Below, piece after piece: positions 1-11,385 of a stretch of DNA of 64,000 bases. This DNA is from Lamellibrachia columna (taxonomy: Eukaryota; Annelida; Polychaeta; Sabellida; Siboglinidae), in contig OY759262.1 of NCBI GenBank assembly GCA_963662155.1, forward strand, positions 18,512,118-18,576,117, written 5' to 3'. Positions within the stretch are counted from its first letter, which is position 1. The number at the start of each line of letters is the position of its first letter. Under the pieces are notes generated by a model. It was not told where the DNA came from and made no database searches. It saw only the letters and a list, made by a program, of their open reading frames with translations. The position numbers were made by a program, and so were the translations under genes.

Positions 1-781
1 CTAGTTCCTTCATCTTCATACATCCCCTACACTCAAAACTAAAACTATCTGCCTGGACCTCAGCCCATGACGTCTCGCACCCAGACTTGACGAAGTCCAC
101 CCAGTTACTGCAACTGCCACAAATTAAGTGCCTTGTGGCCTTTAACTGCCGTTTGCAAGGGGCCATCATACAATTTAGTTTTAATTAGTTTGCTACGTTA
201 GCATTGAATAAGGCTGTTTTTGTGATCAAAAGAACACTTTAGGCTAATATACTTGCTAACTATGTCTTCTATTAAGCTCGCATGAGAAAAAACCTACCAC
301 CTAGCGAATACGGAGAACACTGTAACAAAACAACGAAATCAGTGTGTACTAATTTACGCTAAAATCCTGCTGTTAATTCCTTTACCAAAAACGTTTACTA
401 CCACTATGTCAGATATTACCTTATGTATGCAATTTAAGTAAATATATCACTTTATCTTATATATATATATATATTTTATCTTATATATATATATATATAT
501 ATTAGCAAATGATAGTTCGATGCACGAGTTGAATTCACGACCTGTAAGCAAACTCCCTTTTATCACTCGTTGAGTTTGAATCCGGGAAAAAATACTACCT
601 CTGTTAACAAAGTCGGTTTCTTAATATATGTCTACAAGAAGTTTGTGAACAATATATGTATAATAGTAATACTTATTCTAACCAATATTCCAATGTTACT
701 GACTATTCACTGTGCTATCTCAATTTTCGAATGGTAAACAACTCTATTAACGCTCGCTGACTTCCCTGATAGAGAAACTAA
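1..781 (-). mobile_element. CR1-like element, 5' end (5'UTR and start of ORF1), reversed
   Basis: Read on the minus strand, 1-180 matches the start of ORF1 of the element at 12.7 kb (13265-13438). It has the same ATG context and the same Cys-finger codons, differing at a modest number of sites. Positions 181-480 and 600-781 match that element's 5'UTR (about 12803-13260) in reverse. An AT-microsatellite-rich stretch (455-505) and about 100 bp at 500-600 have no counterpart there. The copy runs off the left edge of the window and is interrupted on its right by the DNA transposon at 782. It continues at 4698. Confidence 0.85.
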
Positions 782-794
782 CCCAGCCGGCATA

Positions 795-1830
795 CAACGT
801 CGGTATGACGTTGATTATTAGTTGTATATACGTTGCGACGTCGAACAACACAAATGCAACGTTTTCTCAGCGTCTGGTCATCGACGTCACAAGGACGTGG
901 AAATTTGATGTCGCCACAACGTTGAAATCAAGTCGACAACCAAACCCAACGTCTTCACAACGTCTGGTTATCAACGTTATAAGGACGTGGAAATTTGACA
1001 TCCATGCAACGTTGTAATCATATCGACAGTTCAACCAACTAGTTTCATCTATAAATACAACGTTTTTACCACGTCTGGTCATCGACGTGATAACGACGTA
1101 GATATATATGACGTTGGCACAACGTTGAAATCACGTCGACAACCCAACCCAACGTCTTCACAACGTCTGGTTATCAACGTTATAAGGACGTGGAAATTTG
1201 ACATCCATGCAACGTTGTAATCATATCGACAGTTCAACCAACTAGTTTCATCTATAAATACAACGTTTTTACCACGTCTGGTCATCGACGTCACAAGGAC
1301 GTGGACATTTGATGTCGCCACAACGTTGAAATCAAGCCGACAACCAAACCCAACGTCTTCACAACGTCTGGTTATCAACGTTATAAGGACGTGGAAATTT
1401 GACATCCATGCAACGTTGTAATCATATCGACAGTTCAACCAACTAGTTTCATCTATAAATACAACGTTTTTACCACGTCTGGTCATCGACGTGATAACGA
1501 CGTAGACATATATGACGTTGGCACAACGTTGTAATCACGTCGACAACCCAACCCAACGTCTTTGCAACGTCTGGTCATCAACTTTAGAATTACGTGAAAA
1601 ATGTACGTCCATACAACGTTGCAATCACGTCGACAGCCCAACCAACTAGGTACATACATATAAATATGGCGTTTTACAATGTCTGATCATCAACGTTATA
1701 ACGACGTGGATATATGTGACGTTGTCACAACGTTGAAATAACGTCGGCAACGCAATTATAAGGTCATCGCAATTATAAGGACTTGGACATTTGACGTTCA
1801 TACAATGTTGCAATTTTTTATTTTTTCAAG
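795..1830. repeat. Left subterminal array (about 202-bp unit, CAACGTTG/CGACGT motifs)
   Basis: A roughly 202-bp unit recurs with starts near 1054, 1256 and 1457, each containing ACGTCTGG, CAACGTTG and CGACGT motifs. The tail from 1500 to 1830 is more diverged. The dense palindromes suggest multiple binding sites for a transposase (inference). Open frames across it on both strands are repeat artefacts. Confidence 0.8.
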
Positions 1831-3974
1831 TTGGGAATGTTAACTATAACATCTCTATTCTCTAAGACAACACAACACGTGCGGTGTTAGATGCCTTAAC
1901 TAAAAATTACACATAATAAGACCCTTTATATTTGTAATGTTAGGTAATTTAAGGCAGCTTTCACCACACATTTTGGTATTGAGTAAGTCAGCGGCATATC
2001 TACCGTATTCCAGCATGCATTGCGCGTGCCGCCATGCTGCCTTGAGTTCGAACGAACGAAATCGATGGAAGCGAAACAATCCACTAATATATGCGAGTAA
2101 GTGTCACCATCCGCTTTTATTTGTTGAACTGTTTATTTCTATCGTTTGTACGGAACACACACGACCATAATGTTGTCTTTGTCGTGATGTATTTTGCATG
2201 CTTTCACCGATTTGAATCTGAGCACATTTTCCGATGTATAGTCTATCGCAAAACTCGGTGTCGTCGCATTCCTCTCGTTTTCGATCATACCCTGCACTTG
2301 TTCCAGTGAAATGTGGTCATGTAGTGTCATGTATACATTGCACACTCTTATTATATAACTATCAAAGTCATTGCCATTGGAATAAAACTGCAGTATTTAT
2401 AAATTGCATCGGGAATTTACCGGACAATAGAGCAGCCATGGCCCGTGGCCATGTTGACTGACTGGGGCTTGTGCAGTGTGCTTTGTATTCGTTTCATCTG
2501 CCCTTCGTTGTAAATAGATGTGTCGGTTAATACCTTTATTTAATTCCTTTTAAGCGAGTGACCTGAAGAAGCAGACATGAACTGAAGCAGAGGTGGATGC
2601 AGCGCTCTCAGTGTAGCCGAAGTACGCACTCGACCAAACTGGTGGTGAAGACTGAGGAACAACTAGACAGAATGGATTAACTGTGTTCTTGATAAATCTG
2701 AAGTCATACGTTTGCTTTCATTGGTAGTGTTTAGTGTTAGTTAGGAAACTATAATTATTGTGTGATTTAATAAAAATAAGATCGTAAGGTTAATTTGAAA
2801 TTTAAGTCAGCTTGCCATTAATGCCCATTACTACATTTCGGATTTTAAGGTCGGCGCAGTTTAATGGATGATATGGTGTTGTGAGCTTTCTTTGTTATCA
2901 AAATAAGTTGTAGTTCCTGCTCTAAATACACATTTATAAGTGTGCCTCTTGTGTGTGATAAGAATGTGTGGAAGCCATATACATAGTAGATCCCCAAACA
3001 CAACATAAAGGAGTATTTAACTTGCTTGTTGTGCATTGTTTCATTGAGCTGGTGTTTCTGAAGCCATGAATTGGTCAGATTACTGGTCTTGTCACATTGT
3101 TTCAATAATGGCTTAGCCATTGTCTGTACATTCTTTACAACTACCTGGCTATTACCAGGCAGATGTAGGGTAAAATTCTATCAACTGAAATAGAACCAAA
3201 CAAATCTGATTTGTTTGCACATTTGTAGTGATTGTACAGGAAATTAATAGACTAGCCTGCATTCAATGAAGCAATTCCAAAAAAGATTCCAATTCCGATC
3301 GGCTCTTGAAAATACATTCCGAAATAGAGTTGACCGCCATATTTATGACAGCTGTAGTTTGCTGTTACAATTAACAATACGAAAGCACATAATAATTATG
3401 TCTGCTGCTGAATACTGGTTACTAGAGGAATTAATCTACATTGAATGTATTCCACTGGTTCAGGAATGTACACATTGCCAAATGAAACCATATTTGTTGT
3501 ATCAGAACACAGTGAATATCTTTATTTTGTTAATGTTTGCTTTATTATCAAAACATAATATTTAATGACTGTTTTGAAAAAAATGTCAACTTGGTGATTA
3601 GTGATCTCCTTGTGCTCTTTTCAATGTCTGCATGATACTGAATACAACAAATTGGGCAAACAAGAGTGATGTAATGGTCTACATTGTATTCCATGGGTTC
3701 ATAGATATACACATTGTTAAATAAAATGTCTCATGTATCGGAATAAGGTGAATATCTGTCTTTATTTTGTTCAAAACTTATTTAGTGATCATGTTAATTG
3801 ACTGTTTCGACGATAAAAGTGTAACACCGGTGAGTCAGGCTCTTCTAGTACACGATTTACGCTACAGACCCACGTGTAGATACCGACATACATAGCATTG
3901 ACGAAGGGGAAATAAATTTTCATAGTAACAAATGTAAACAATTTTAGTTGGTTATCAGAAAACAGTAACGATCT
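1831..3974. other. Interior of the palindrome-ended transposon, no recognised gene
   Basis: About 2.1 kb of AT-rich sequence with no credible protein. The stretch 2480-2780 contains AATAAA-like motifs. The longest open frame is about 100 codons (3266-3565) and shows no family signature. No transposase motif seen. Confidence 0.5.
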
Positions 3975-4690
3975 AATGTTGACACAACGTTGAAATCCAA
4001 TCAATTTTCTACATTGTTGCAACGTTGAAACCTGACGTCGATCCAACTACTTTTCAACATTGCAATAACGTTGAAACCCAACGTCGATGCTACGTTGGAA
4101 CTCGAGGTCGATCCAACTTTCAAATCCAACTAGTTTTCAACATTGGTACAACGTGGATACCCGACGTCGATACATCGTTGAAGCCTGACGTAGATACAAC
4201 TTTCAAATCCAACTAGTTTTCAACATTGTTGCGACGTCGATATCCGACGTCGATACATCGTTGAAACCTGACGTAGATACAACTATCCAACTAGTTTTCA
4301 ACATTGTTGCGACGTCGATATCCGACGTCGATACATCGTTGAAACCTGACGTAGATACAACTTTCAAATCCAACTAGTTTTCAACATTGTTGCGACGTCG
4401 ATATCCGACGTCGATACATCGTTGAAACCTGACGTAGATACAACTTTCAAATCCAACTAGCTTTCAACATTGTTACGACGTCGATACCCGACGTTGATAC
4501 AACGTGGAAACCCGACGTCAATGCAACTTTCAAATCCAACTAGTTTTCAATATTGGTACAACGTGGAAACCCGACGTCGATACATCGTTGAAACCCGACG
4601 TAGATACAACTTTCAAATACAACTAGTTTCCGACATTGCTACAACGTGGTACCTGACGTTGAAACAACGTATTTTCAACGTCATTTTGCC
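3975..4690. repeat. Right subterminal array (about 83-bp unit)
   Basis: The phrase CAACTAGTTTTCAACATTG recurs at roughly 83-bp spacing between 4130 and 4560. Interspersed are CGACGTCGATA and CATCGTTGAAAC motifs. This array ends at the terminal TGCCTGCTGGG. It is related in motif content, but not in unit length, to the left array. Confidence 0.8.
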
Positions 4691-4697
4691 TGCTGGG

Positions 4698-4892
4698 AAC
4701 TTACTCTTAAATAATCCCTCTGACTAATAATTAACAAAACCTGTTTCCTAATATATGTCTACAATATGTTTGTGAATAATATATATGCAATAGTAATACT
4801 TATTCTATTTGATATACCGCGTTTTTCTGTAAATGATCTACACCAAATTCAACTCGCTGCACCAAGTCCAAGTAGCCGGAAGTATTAATGCA
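4698..4892 (-). mobile_element. CR1-like 5'UTR, continuation of the reversed copy
   Basis: This stretch is the reverse complement of about 12714-12925 of the full-length element, with scattered differences. It resumes the copy interrupted at 782. It ends where a forward RT fragment of a different subfamily begins, so the junction at 4892/4893 joins two separate insertions. Confidence 0.85.
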
Positions 4893-5169
4893 ATCACATA
4901 GGACATGGAAACATGGACGAAGAATATGAAATGGGGGATGCTGTACTAGGTAGAACCACACAAGAAAAACACTTAGGAGTAACATTTAGTGCTGACATGA
5001 AAGTTTCAGAGCAATGTGGGATTGCTCCTTCGAAAGGAAATCAAATTCTAGGGCTAATTAGGAGAACTATCACGTATAAGGAGAAACAGCTAATTGTCCC
5101 CCTGTACAAAGCAACAGTTAGACCACATTTGGAATATTGTATTCAAGCATGGAGGCCATATCGTAAAAA
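4893..5169 (+). pseudogene. CR1-like reverse transcriptase, C-terminal fragment
   Basis: The forward frame encodes the region after the RT palm, with motifs such as GDAVLGRTTQEK, MKVSEQCGIA and [18 protein letters not shown]. It is closest to the minus-strand element at 36-40.6 kb rather than to the one at 12.7 kb. It is truncated at both ends: it starts mid-domain and stops after RPYRKK, where a 45-bp minisatellite begins. Not functional. Confidence 0.85.
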
Positions 5170-6240
5170 GATCTGGCACAAGAGGCATACAGGCCTAAAT
5201 AGCCATAAGTGAAAGATCTGGCACAAGAGGCATACAGGTCTAAATAGCCTTAAGTGAAAGATCTGGTACAAGAGGCATACAGGCCTAAATAGCCATAAGT
5301 GAAAGATCTGGCACAAGAGGCATACAGGTCTAAATAGCCATAAGTGAAAGATCTGGCACAAGAGGCATACAGGTCTAAATAGCCATAAGTGAAAGATCTG
5401 GCACAAGAGGCTTACAGGCCTAAATAGGCATAAGTGAAAGAACTGGCACAAGAGGCATACAGGCCTAAATAGCCATAAGTGAAAGATCTGGCACAAGAGG
5501 CATACAGGTCTAAATAGCCATAAGTGAAAGATCTGGCACAAGAGGCTTACAGGCCTAAATAGGCATAAGTGAAAGAACTGGCACAAGAGGCATACAGGCC
5601 TAAATAGGCATAAATGAAAGATCTGGCACAAGAGGCATACAGGCCTAAATAGCCATAAGTGAAATATCTGGCACAAGAGGCATACAGGTATAAATAACCG
5701 TAAGTGAAAGATCTGGCACAAGAGGCATAAAGGCTTAAATAGCCATAAGTGAAAGATCTGACACAAGAGGCATACAGGTCTAAATAGCTATAAGTGAAAG
5801 ATCTGGCACAAGAGGCATAGAGGCCTAAATAGCCATAAGTGAAAGATCTGGCACAAGAGGCATAGAAGCCTAAATAGGCATAAGTGAAAGATCTGGCACA
5901 AGAGACATACAGGCCTAAATAGCCATAAGTGAAAGATTTGGCACAAGAGGCATAGAGGCCTAAATAGCCATAAGTGAAAGATCTGGCACAAGAGGCATAG
6001 AAGCCTAAATAGGCATAAGTGAAAGATCTGGCACAAGAGACATACAGGCCTAAATAGCCATAAGTGAAAGATTTGGCACAATAGGCATAGAGGCCTAAAT
6101 AGCCATAAGTGAAAGATCTGGCACAAGAGGCATAGAAGCCTAAATAGGCATAAGTGAAAGATCTGACACAAGAAGCATACAGGCCTAAATAGCCATAAGT
6201 GAAAGATCTGGCACAAGAGGCATACAGGTCTATATAGCAA
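5170..6240. repeat. Minisatellite, 45-bp unit, about 24 copies
   Basis: The unit starts GATCTGGCACAAGAGGCATA and repeats every 45 bp with point variation. Because 45 is a multiple of three, several frames are open on the minus strand (207, 284 and 150 codons). These encode only the repeat and are not genes. The array starts immediately after the truncated RT fragment. Confidence 0.95.
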
Positions 6241-7481
6241 GATGAGAACCTGGAAGAATCAGTAAGGATTGATATTGTAAATGATATCCCAGAAACAGTA
6301 ACAGTAATGAAAAAACAATATTGCTGATCACACCAAGTTATTAAGAACATTAAAAAACCAAATGAAAAGTGAAGTGAAAGATTGTCGCTGCATCCCAACA
6401 AACAACAATTGAAAAATCATAAAAAGCTAACTACAGCAGTTATAATGTTACTGTAGTAGCTGGGGACATTCCATCTCAAATCAACCACATTAAAAAGTCA
6501 CTCATATTTTTGAATTCAACCAAAATGTTACCAGTTAATCCACTATATGTAGATGGTAACACACTAGAGTCCTTCTTCTGTATATTAGTTCTCCCACAAC
6601 CCGCCATTGACGTTATGTGTGAAATTGAGCCAAATATTGATTTTAAACCTATATTTCAATAATAAAACATGAGAAGTTTGAAGTTTCTATCTTGATTAGT
6701 TTATCTCCAAAGTTAGTATATAGTGAAAAGTGGCCTATATTTAGCAGCCAAAAATGCTATGTGGCGATGGAGCTAAAATTCCAATTAATTTGTTATATGA
6801 AAGGCAGGTACAATGCTTGTGTAATGCACCATATTTGGGTTCCCTATTCGAATGGTTTCATGTTGAAAAAACTATTTCAGACGGGTGCATTCTGTGTTTT
6901 TATCTGATCAATAGATTACAACACAATATCAAATTTAACTACCTATTCCATTTCTAATAAGAAATTTATTCAAATATTTTTGTGAAATGCAAAAAAAAAT
7001 CCAGAATACATAGTTCTAGATTATATATACTTGGGTTATTCACTGTGAAATCAACAAAATGATCAAAAGGTTGATGTCTCAGAATTTACTTAAATTTTAA
7101 CCAATGACTGAGTGGCTATACTTGAGCACTTTTGCCAAAGAACTAAGTATTTACATGCAAATTGTTTGTGTAATGCCCTAGTATAATGTGAACAGGGGGT
7201 AACTGCCTACAATCTTACCCATTATTTGTTATGTTTTCATGGGCCCCTAACTTGATAATTTTTCAAGTCATGTATCTGAAATTTGTTGAATTTGCTAATT
7301 GTTCATGTAAAATTTTAGCATGGGGGGAAGGGACCACGGGTGTATAGAACAGCAGCCTGTATTTCACTGTTGTGCTACCAACTTTGAAGATCAGTATCTC
7401 ATGAATTAATCAAGATAGAAACTTCAAACCTCTCTAATATCTATATTATGCAGGTGTGTTGTACAGGCCTTAAACACTTAG
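6241..7481. other. Intergenic; imperfect inverted repeat around a 0.7-kb core
   Basis: No coding sequence recognised. Positions 6671-6712 (GAAGTTTCTATCTTGATTA) recur in reverse at 7379-7435, enclosing about 670 bp of AT-rich DNA. This could be an old foldback or MITE-like element. No clear target duplication was found. Confidence 0.5.
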
Positions 7482-8160
7482 CATGTCTCTAAACACAGGA
7501 GTAGTTCCATCAGACTGGCTCATTGCCAACATATCTCTAAACACAGGAGTAGTTCCATCAGACTGGCTCATTGTCAACATATCTCTAAACACACGAGTAG
7601 TTCCATCAGACTGGCTCATTGCCAACATATCTCTAAACACAGGAGTAGTTCCATCAGACTGGCTCATTGTCAACATATCTCTAAACACAGGAGTAGTTCC
7701 ATCAGACTGGCTCATTGTCAACATATCTCTTAACGCAGGAGTAGTTCCATCAGACTTGCTCATTGTCAACATATCTCTAAACGCAGGAGAAGTTCCATCA
7801 GACTGGCTCATTGCCAACATATCTCTAAACACAGGAGTAGTTCCATCAGACTGGCTCATTGCCTACATATCTCTAAACACAGGAGTAGTTCCATCAGACT
7901 GGCTCATTGTCAACATATCTCTAAACACAGGAGTAGTTCCATCAGACTGGCTCATTGCCAACATATCTCTAAACACAGGAGTAGTTCCATCAGACTGGCT
8001 CATTGTCAACATATCTCTAAACACAGGAGTAGTTCCATCAGATGTGTTCATTGTCAACATATCTCTAAACGCAGGAGTAGCTCCATCAGACTGGCTCATT
8101 GTCAACATATCTCTAAACACAGGAGTAGTTCAATCAGGCGGGCTCATTGGCAACATATCT
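7482..8160 (+). repeat. Minisatellite of 48 bp (14 copies) derived from RT coding sequence
   Basis: Each 48-bp unit encodes 16 residues, ISLNTGVVPSDWLIAN. The last unit runs straight into IFKKGDRSTPSKYR. In the intact element at 16.1 kb the same order is SLKEGVVPFEWKEAN followed by FKKGSR. The unit is therefore the RT segment just before the FKKG motif, multiplied in frame. Every unit keeps the forward frame open. This is a repeat, not a functional protein. Confidence 0.9.
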
Positions 8161-8984
8161 TTGATCTTCAAAAAAGGAGATAGATCTACACCTAGTAAGT
8201 ACAGACTTGTCTCGTTTACTTCCATAAGTTGTAAAATGCTTGAGCACATCCTGTATGATCATTACAATATTTTAGCCGACAAACGGCATGGATTCCACAA
8301 ACATCACTCTGACCTTTCACAATCCCTTGACAACTGGACCCAGATAGATATGGTAGTTAATATGTGGACTTCTCGAAGGCCTTCGATACGGTACTTCACA
8401 TACGGTTACTTCATAAAATCAACAACACTGGCAGTGCATTTAATTGGATTTCAAATTTCCTCACTAAAATGAAGGTTGTAGTAGTAGATGGAGAGAATTC
8501 AGAGTGGATCAGATCAGGGGAACAGTGCTCTGTCCTTTACTTTTTCTCATGTATATTAATGATTTGCTAAATAATATCAACTCCACAGTCAGATTATTTG
8601 TCCATGATTGCGTCATATATACCCCAATTCAGGGTTGAAAAAATCATGATTTTTTTTAAATATAAAAACTCGGATTTTTTCAATTAAAATCAGATTTTTT
8701 TAATTTATTTAATTTTTTTATTTTTGATAAACCAATGATTTAAAAAAAATTGTTGGACTGACTTAAATCATGATTTAAATAAATGATTTAAATCTAATGA
8801 TTTAAATCAAACAACCCTGCCCCAATTAGATGCTCACCATATTTCCAGCAATGCCAGTCAGATCTCAATACCCTTTCCAAATGGCAGGAAAAATAGCAGA
8901 TGAGATTTAATACTTCAAAATGCTTTGTATTACGTCTGTCACATGCTAGGTCACCGAAAAAACTGAATTTTTTTATAACTGCTA
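8161..8984 (+). pseudogene. Second-lineage CLR-type reverse transcriptase, decayed
   Basis: Forward fragments in shifting frames show IFKKGDRSTPSKYR, SISCKMLEHILYDH, DFSKAFDTV (first catalytic Asp region), VVVDGENSEW and later SDLNTLSKWQEK and FNTSKC. These are standard RT palm and thumb landmarks of a non-LTR element. The sequence differs clearly from the two CR1-like families elsewhere in the window. It carries frameshifts, a missing central section, and the MITE at 8630. The copy resumes near 9290. Confidence 0.8.
8630..8819. mobile_element. hAT-type MITE, 190 bp, with perfect 8-bp target duplication
   Basis: The element begins CAGGGTTG and ends CAACCCTG, giving 8-bp terminal inverted repeats. 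It is flanked on both sides by CCCCAATT (8622-8629 and 8820-8827). An 8-bp duplication with CAG..CTG ends is the hAT signature. The interior is AT-rich with ATGATTTAAAT motifs. It lies inside the RT pseudogene; removing it with one target copy rejoins the RT frame across RT motif sequence. Confidence 0.93.
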
Positions 8985-9145
8985 GCAGCATGAATATGTT
9001 TAAAAACAAGGTTGACACATATCTCAGGAGGGCGGGTGACACGTAGATGATGAACTTTGTTGGACTCTTAATAAGCCAATGGCTTCCTTGTCCACTTGCC
9101 ATCTGGGCCTTCGGCTTGGATGGCAAATCTTGTTAAATCTTGAAA
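8985..9145 (+). mobile_element. CR1-like 3' end fragment
   Basis: This matches the last coding residues and 3'UTR of the 12.7-kb element (17427-17580): AATATGTTTAAAAACAAGG, the stop region, GATAAGCCAATGGCTTCC, and a tail ending AAATCTTGTTAAATCTTG. It is 5'-truncated and sits inside the second-lineage RT pseudogene. Confidence 0.85.
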
Positions 9146-9186
9146 CACATAACATTACAAGAAACATCTCACTCATAGTTAGATGG

Positions 9187-9293
9187 GGAAATCACCAACG
9201 ACCTCAAGTGGGGGAATCACCCACGACCTCAAGTGGGGAAATCCCCCACGACCTCAAGTGGGGAAATCCCCCACGACCTCAAGTGGGGGAATT
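9187..9293. repeat. Short tandem array, 25-bp unit, 4 copies
   Basis: The unit is GTGGGGGAATCACCCACGAC plus CTCAA. Each unit can form a small GTGGG..CCCAC hairpin. Confidence 0.9.
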
Positions 9294-9530
9294 GTGTCAA
9301 CACTATTACGGCCAAAGCAAATAGTGCCTGGGATTTATTAGACGTAACCTTTATTCATGTCCACAACTCTTGTTCGCCCACACCTTGAATACTCGTCAAC
9401 AATGTGGGACCCCTACACACAGGAACGTAAAGAACAAATCGAGAGAGTCCAAAGTTGATCAGCACAATCTGTATGCAAAGACTACAAGCCAACCAGCAGT
9501 GTAACATCAATGCTGAAGTCACCCCAAATC
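9290..9530 (+). pseudogene. Second-lineage RT, C-terminal remnant
   Basis: Motifs NTITAKANSA, RPHLEYSSTMWDPYTQ and KEQIERVQ are the C-terminal landmarks of a non-LTR RT. This continues the pseudogene of 8161-8984 after the inserted CR1-like 3' end and the short array. It contains frameshifts and is not functional. Confidence 0.75.
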
Positions 9531-10390
9531 CGTTCATAATTAGCCCCTCGGCAATTACTGGAATCTCGTTCACGTTTTGTTTTGCCTCTTTTTTTGTCGG
9601 CTGTTTCCATTCATTTTCGTCAGCTTTGAAGGCACCTTTGAAAGCGGTAAGTAAACTTTCTTAGTCGTCTTTTTTATCGAAATTGGACCAAAATAAAGCT
9701 GAACAATTTTGATTAGACGGCATAGATGTGTTTATAATGCAAGTAGCATAAATTAGTCAATTCCTCGGAATATGTTAATGTTTTAAACGTGTTCTATAGG
9801 TTGAAGTTAGTATGTGGGGAAAACATCGTTATTCCGCTCGAACACGAAATGTGGTTTTAGTCATATGCAACATTGTGAAGTTTGACGGATTTGTGACACT
9901 GAGAGCAAGCCCCAGAAAAAATTGTGACTTGTTTACATCTCTCTAAATTGAATTCACTACAAAGTCAATACCATCTGTTTTATATTGTTATTATTTATGT
10001 TATTTACTTGATAATTTATACTAGAGCCTCGAATTATAGGCCTACTAGAATTTTAGAAAATAATGCAATTTTTCAATGATTTTAAAAAAATCTAAAAAAA
10101 ACTTTGCACAAGAGATTTATATTTTAAAAACTAGTTGTTTAGCAATTCATTCCAGTGTCGTGTCAACTTCTCTGGGAAGCATTCAGCCATGCTGCAATTA
10201 CTGTGCGGAGAGTATCTACCACTGTCTATAGCCAGGTACTCATTTATACAGCTGAGTGAACTGAGACAATGTGGAGTGAACAAAATTGTCCAAGTTTTGA
10301 AACAGTAGCAAGAGGGTTTGAAACCGGATTCTCTCGACTGAGATTTCTAACCCCTATGTCACAGCACTACATGTGCTATCTGGGCATATG
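9531..10390. other. Intergenic, nothing recognised
   Basis: AT-rich unique-looking sequence. No open frame with a family signature, RNA gene or clear repeat seen. Confidence 0.5.
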
Positions 10391-11385
10391 CTGTGTCATG
10401 TGAATATTGACACAAACATTTATTTGTGAGACAGTGAACTGTGAATATTGCTACACTGAGCCTATACTGTGTCATGTGAATATTGCCACACTACACAAAC
10501 ATTTATCTGTGAGACAGTGAACTGTGAATATTGCTACACTGAGCCTATACTGTGTCATGTGAATATTGACACACTACACAAACATTTATCTGTGAGTGAA
10601 CTGTGAATATTGCTACACTGAGCTGTGTCATGTGAATATTGACACACTGCACAAACATTTATCTGTGAGACAGTGAACTGTGAATATTGCTACACTGAGC
10701 CTATACTGTGTCATGTGAATATTGACACACTGCACAAACATTTATCTGTGAGACAGTGAACTGTGAATATTGCTACACTGAGCCTATACTGTGTCATGTG
10801 AATATTGACACACTGCACAAACATTTATCTGTGAGACAGTGAACTGTGAATATTGCTACACTGAGCCTATACTGTGTCATGTGAATATTGACACACTACA
10901 CAAACATTTATCTGTGAGACAGTGAACTGTGAATATTGCTACACTGAGCCTATACTGTGTCATGTGAATATTGACACACTACACAAACATTTATCTATGA
11001 GACAGTAAACTGTGAATATAGCTAAACTGAGCCTATACTGTGTCATGTGAATATTGACACACTACACAAACATTTATCTGTGAGACAGTGAACTGTGAAT
11101 ATTGTTACACTGAGCCTATACTGTGTCATGTGAATATTGACACACTACACAAACATTTATCTATGAGACAGTAAACTGTGAATATAGCTAAACTGAGCTT
11201 ATACTGTGTCATGTGAATATTGACACACTACATATGCATTTATATGTGAGACAGTAAACTGTGAATATAGCTAAACTGAGCTTATACTGTGTCATGTGAA
11301 TATTGACACACTACACACGCATTTATCTTTGAGACAGTGAACTGTGAATATTGCTAAACTGAGTCTATACTGCGTCATGTCAGTA
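10391..11385. repeat. Minisatellite, about 83-bp unit, 12 copies
   Basis: The unit begins TGTGTCATGTGAATATTGAC and contains ACACAAACATTTATCTGTGA and GAATATTGCTACACTGAGCC. A few units carry small deletions (first copy, and the one near 10590). No open frame persists through it. Confidence 0.95.

Larger units (their letters stand above)
782..4697. mobile_element. Non-autonomous DNA transposon with palindrome-rich subterminal arrays
   Basis: The left end reads CCCAGCCGGCA. The right end, read in reverse, is CCCAGCAGGCA, so the termini are inverted repeats. Both ends carry arrays of CAACGTTG and CGACGT-type palindromes. The element interrupts the reversed 5'UTR of a CR1-like copy. The uninterrupted sequence is present near 12905-12935, so the boundaries follow from an empty site; the duplicated target looks short (AA or TAA). 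No transposase is visible inside. The superfamily is not certain. I infer mobility from termini and empty site, not from a protein. Confidence 0.75.

Noticed and set aside
500..590. tRNA-like segment (GAGTTTGAATCCGG)
   Set aside because: No acceptor stem or A box; lies in a CR1-like 5'UTR region.
4893..6240. Twin-priming 5' inversion of a single CR1-like copy
   Set aside because: The reversed and forward parts belong to different subfamilies.
5143..6401. Minus-strand frames of 150-284 codons rich in Cys/Phe/Tyr/Leu
   Set aside because: Pure translation of the 45-bp array.
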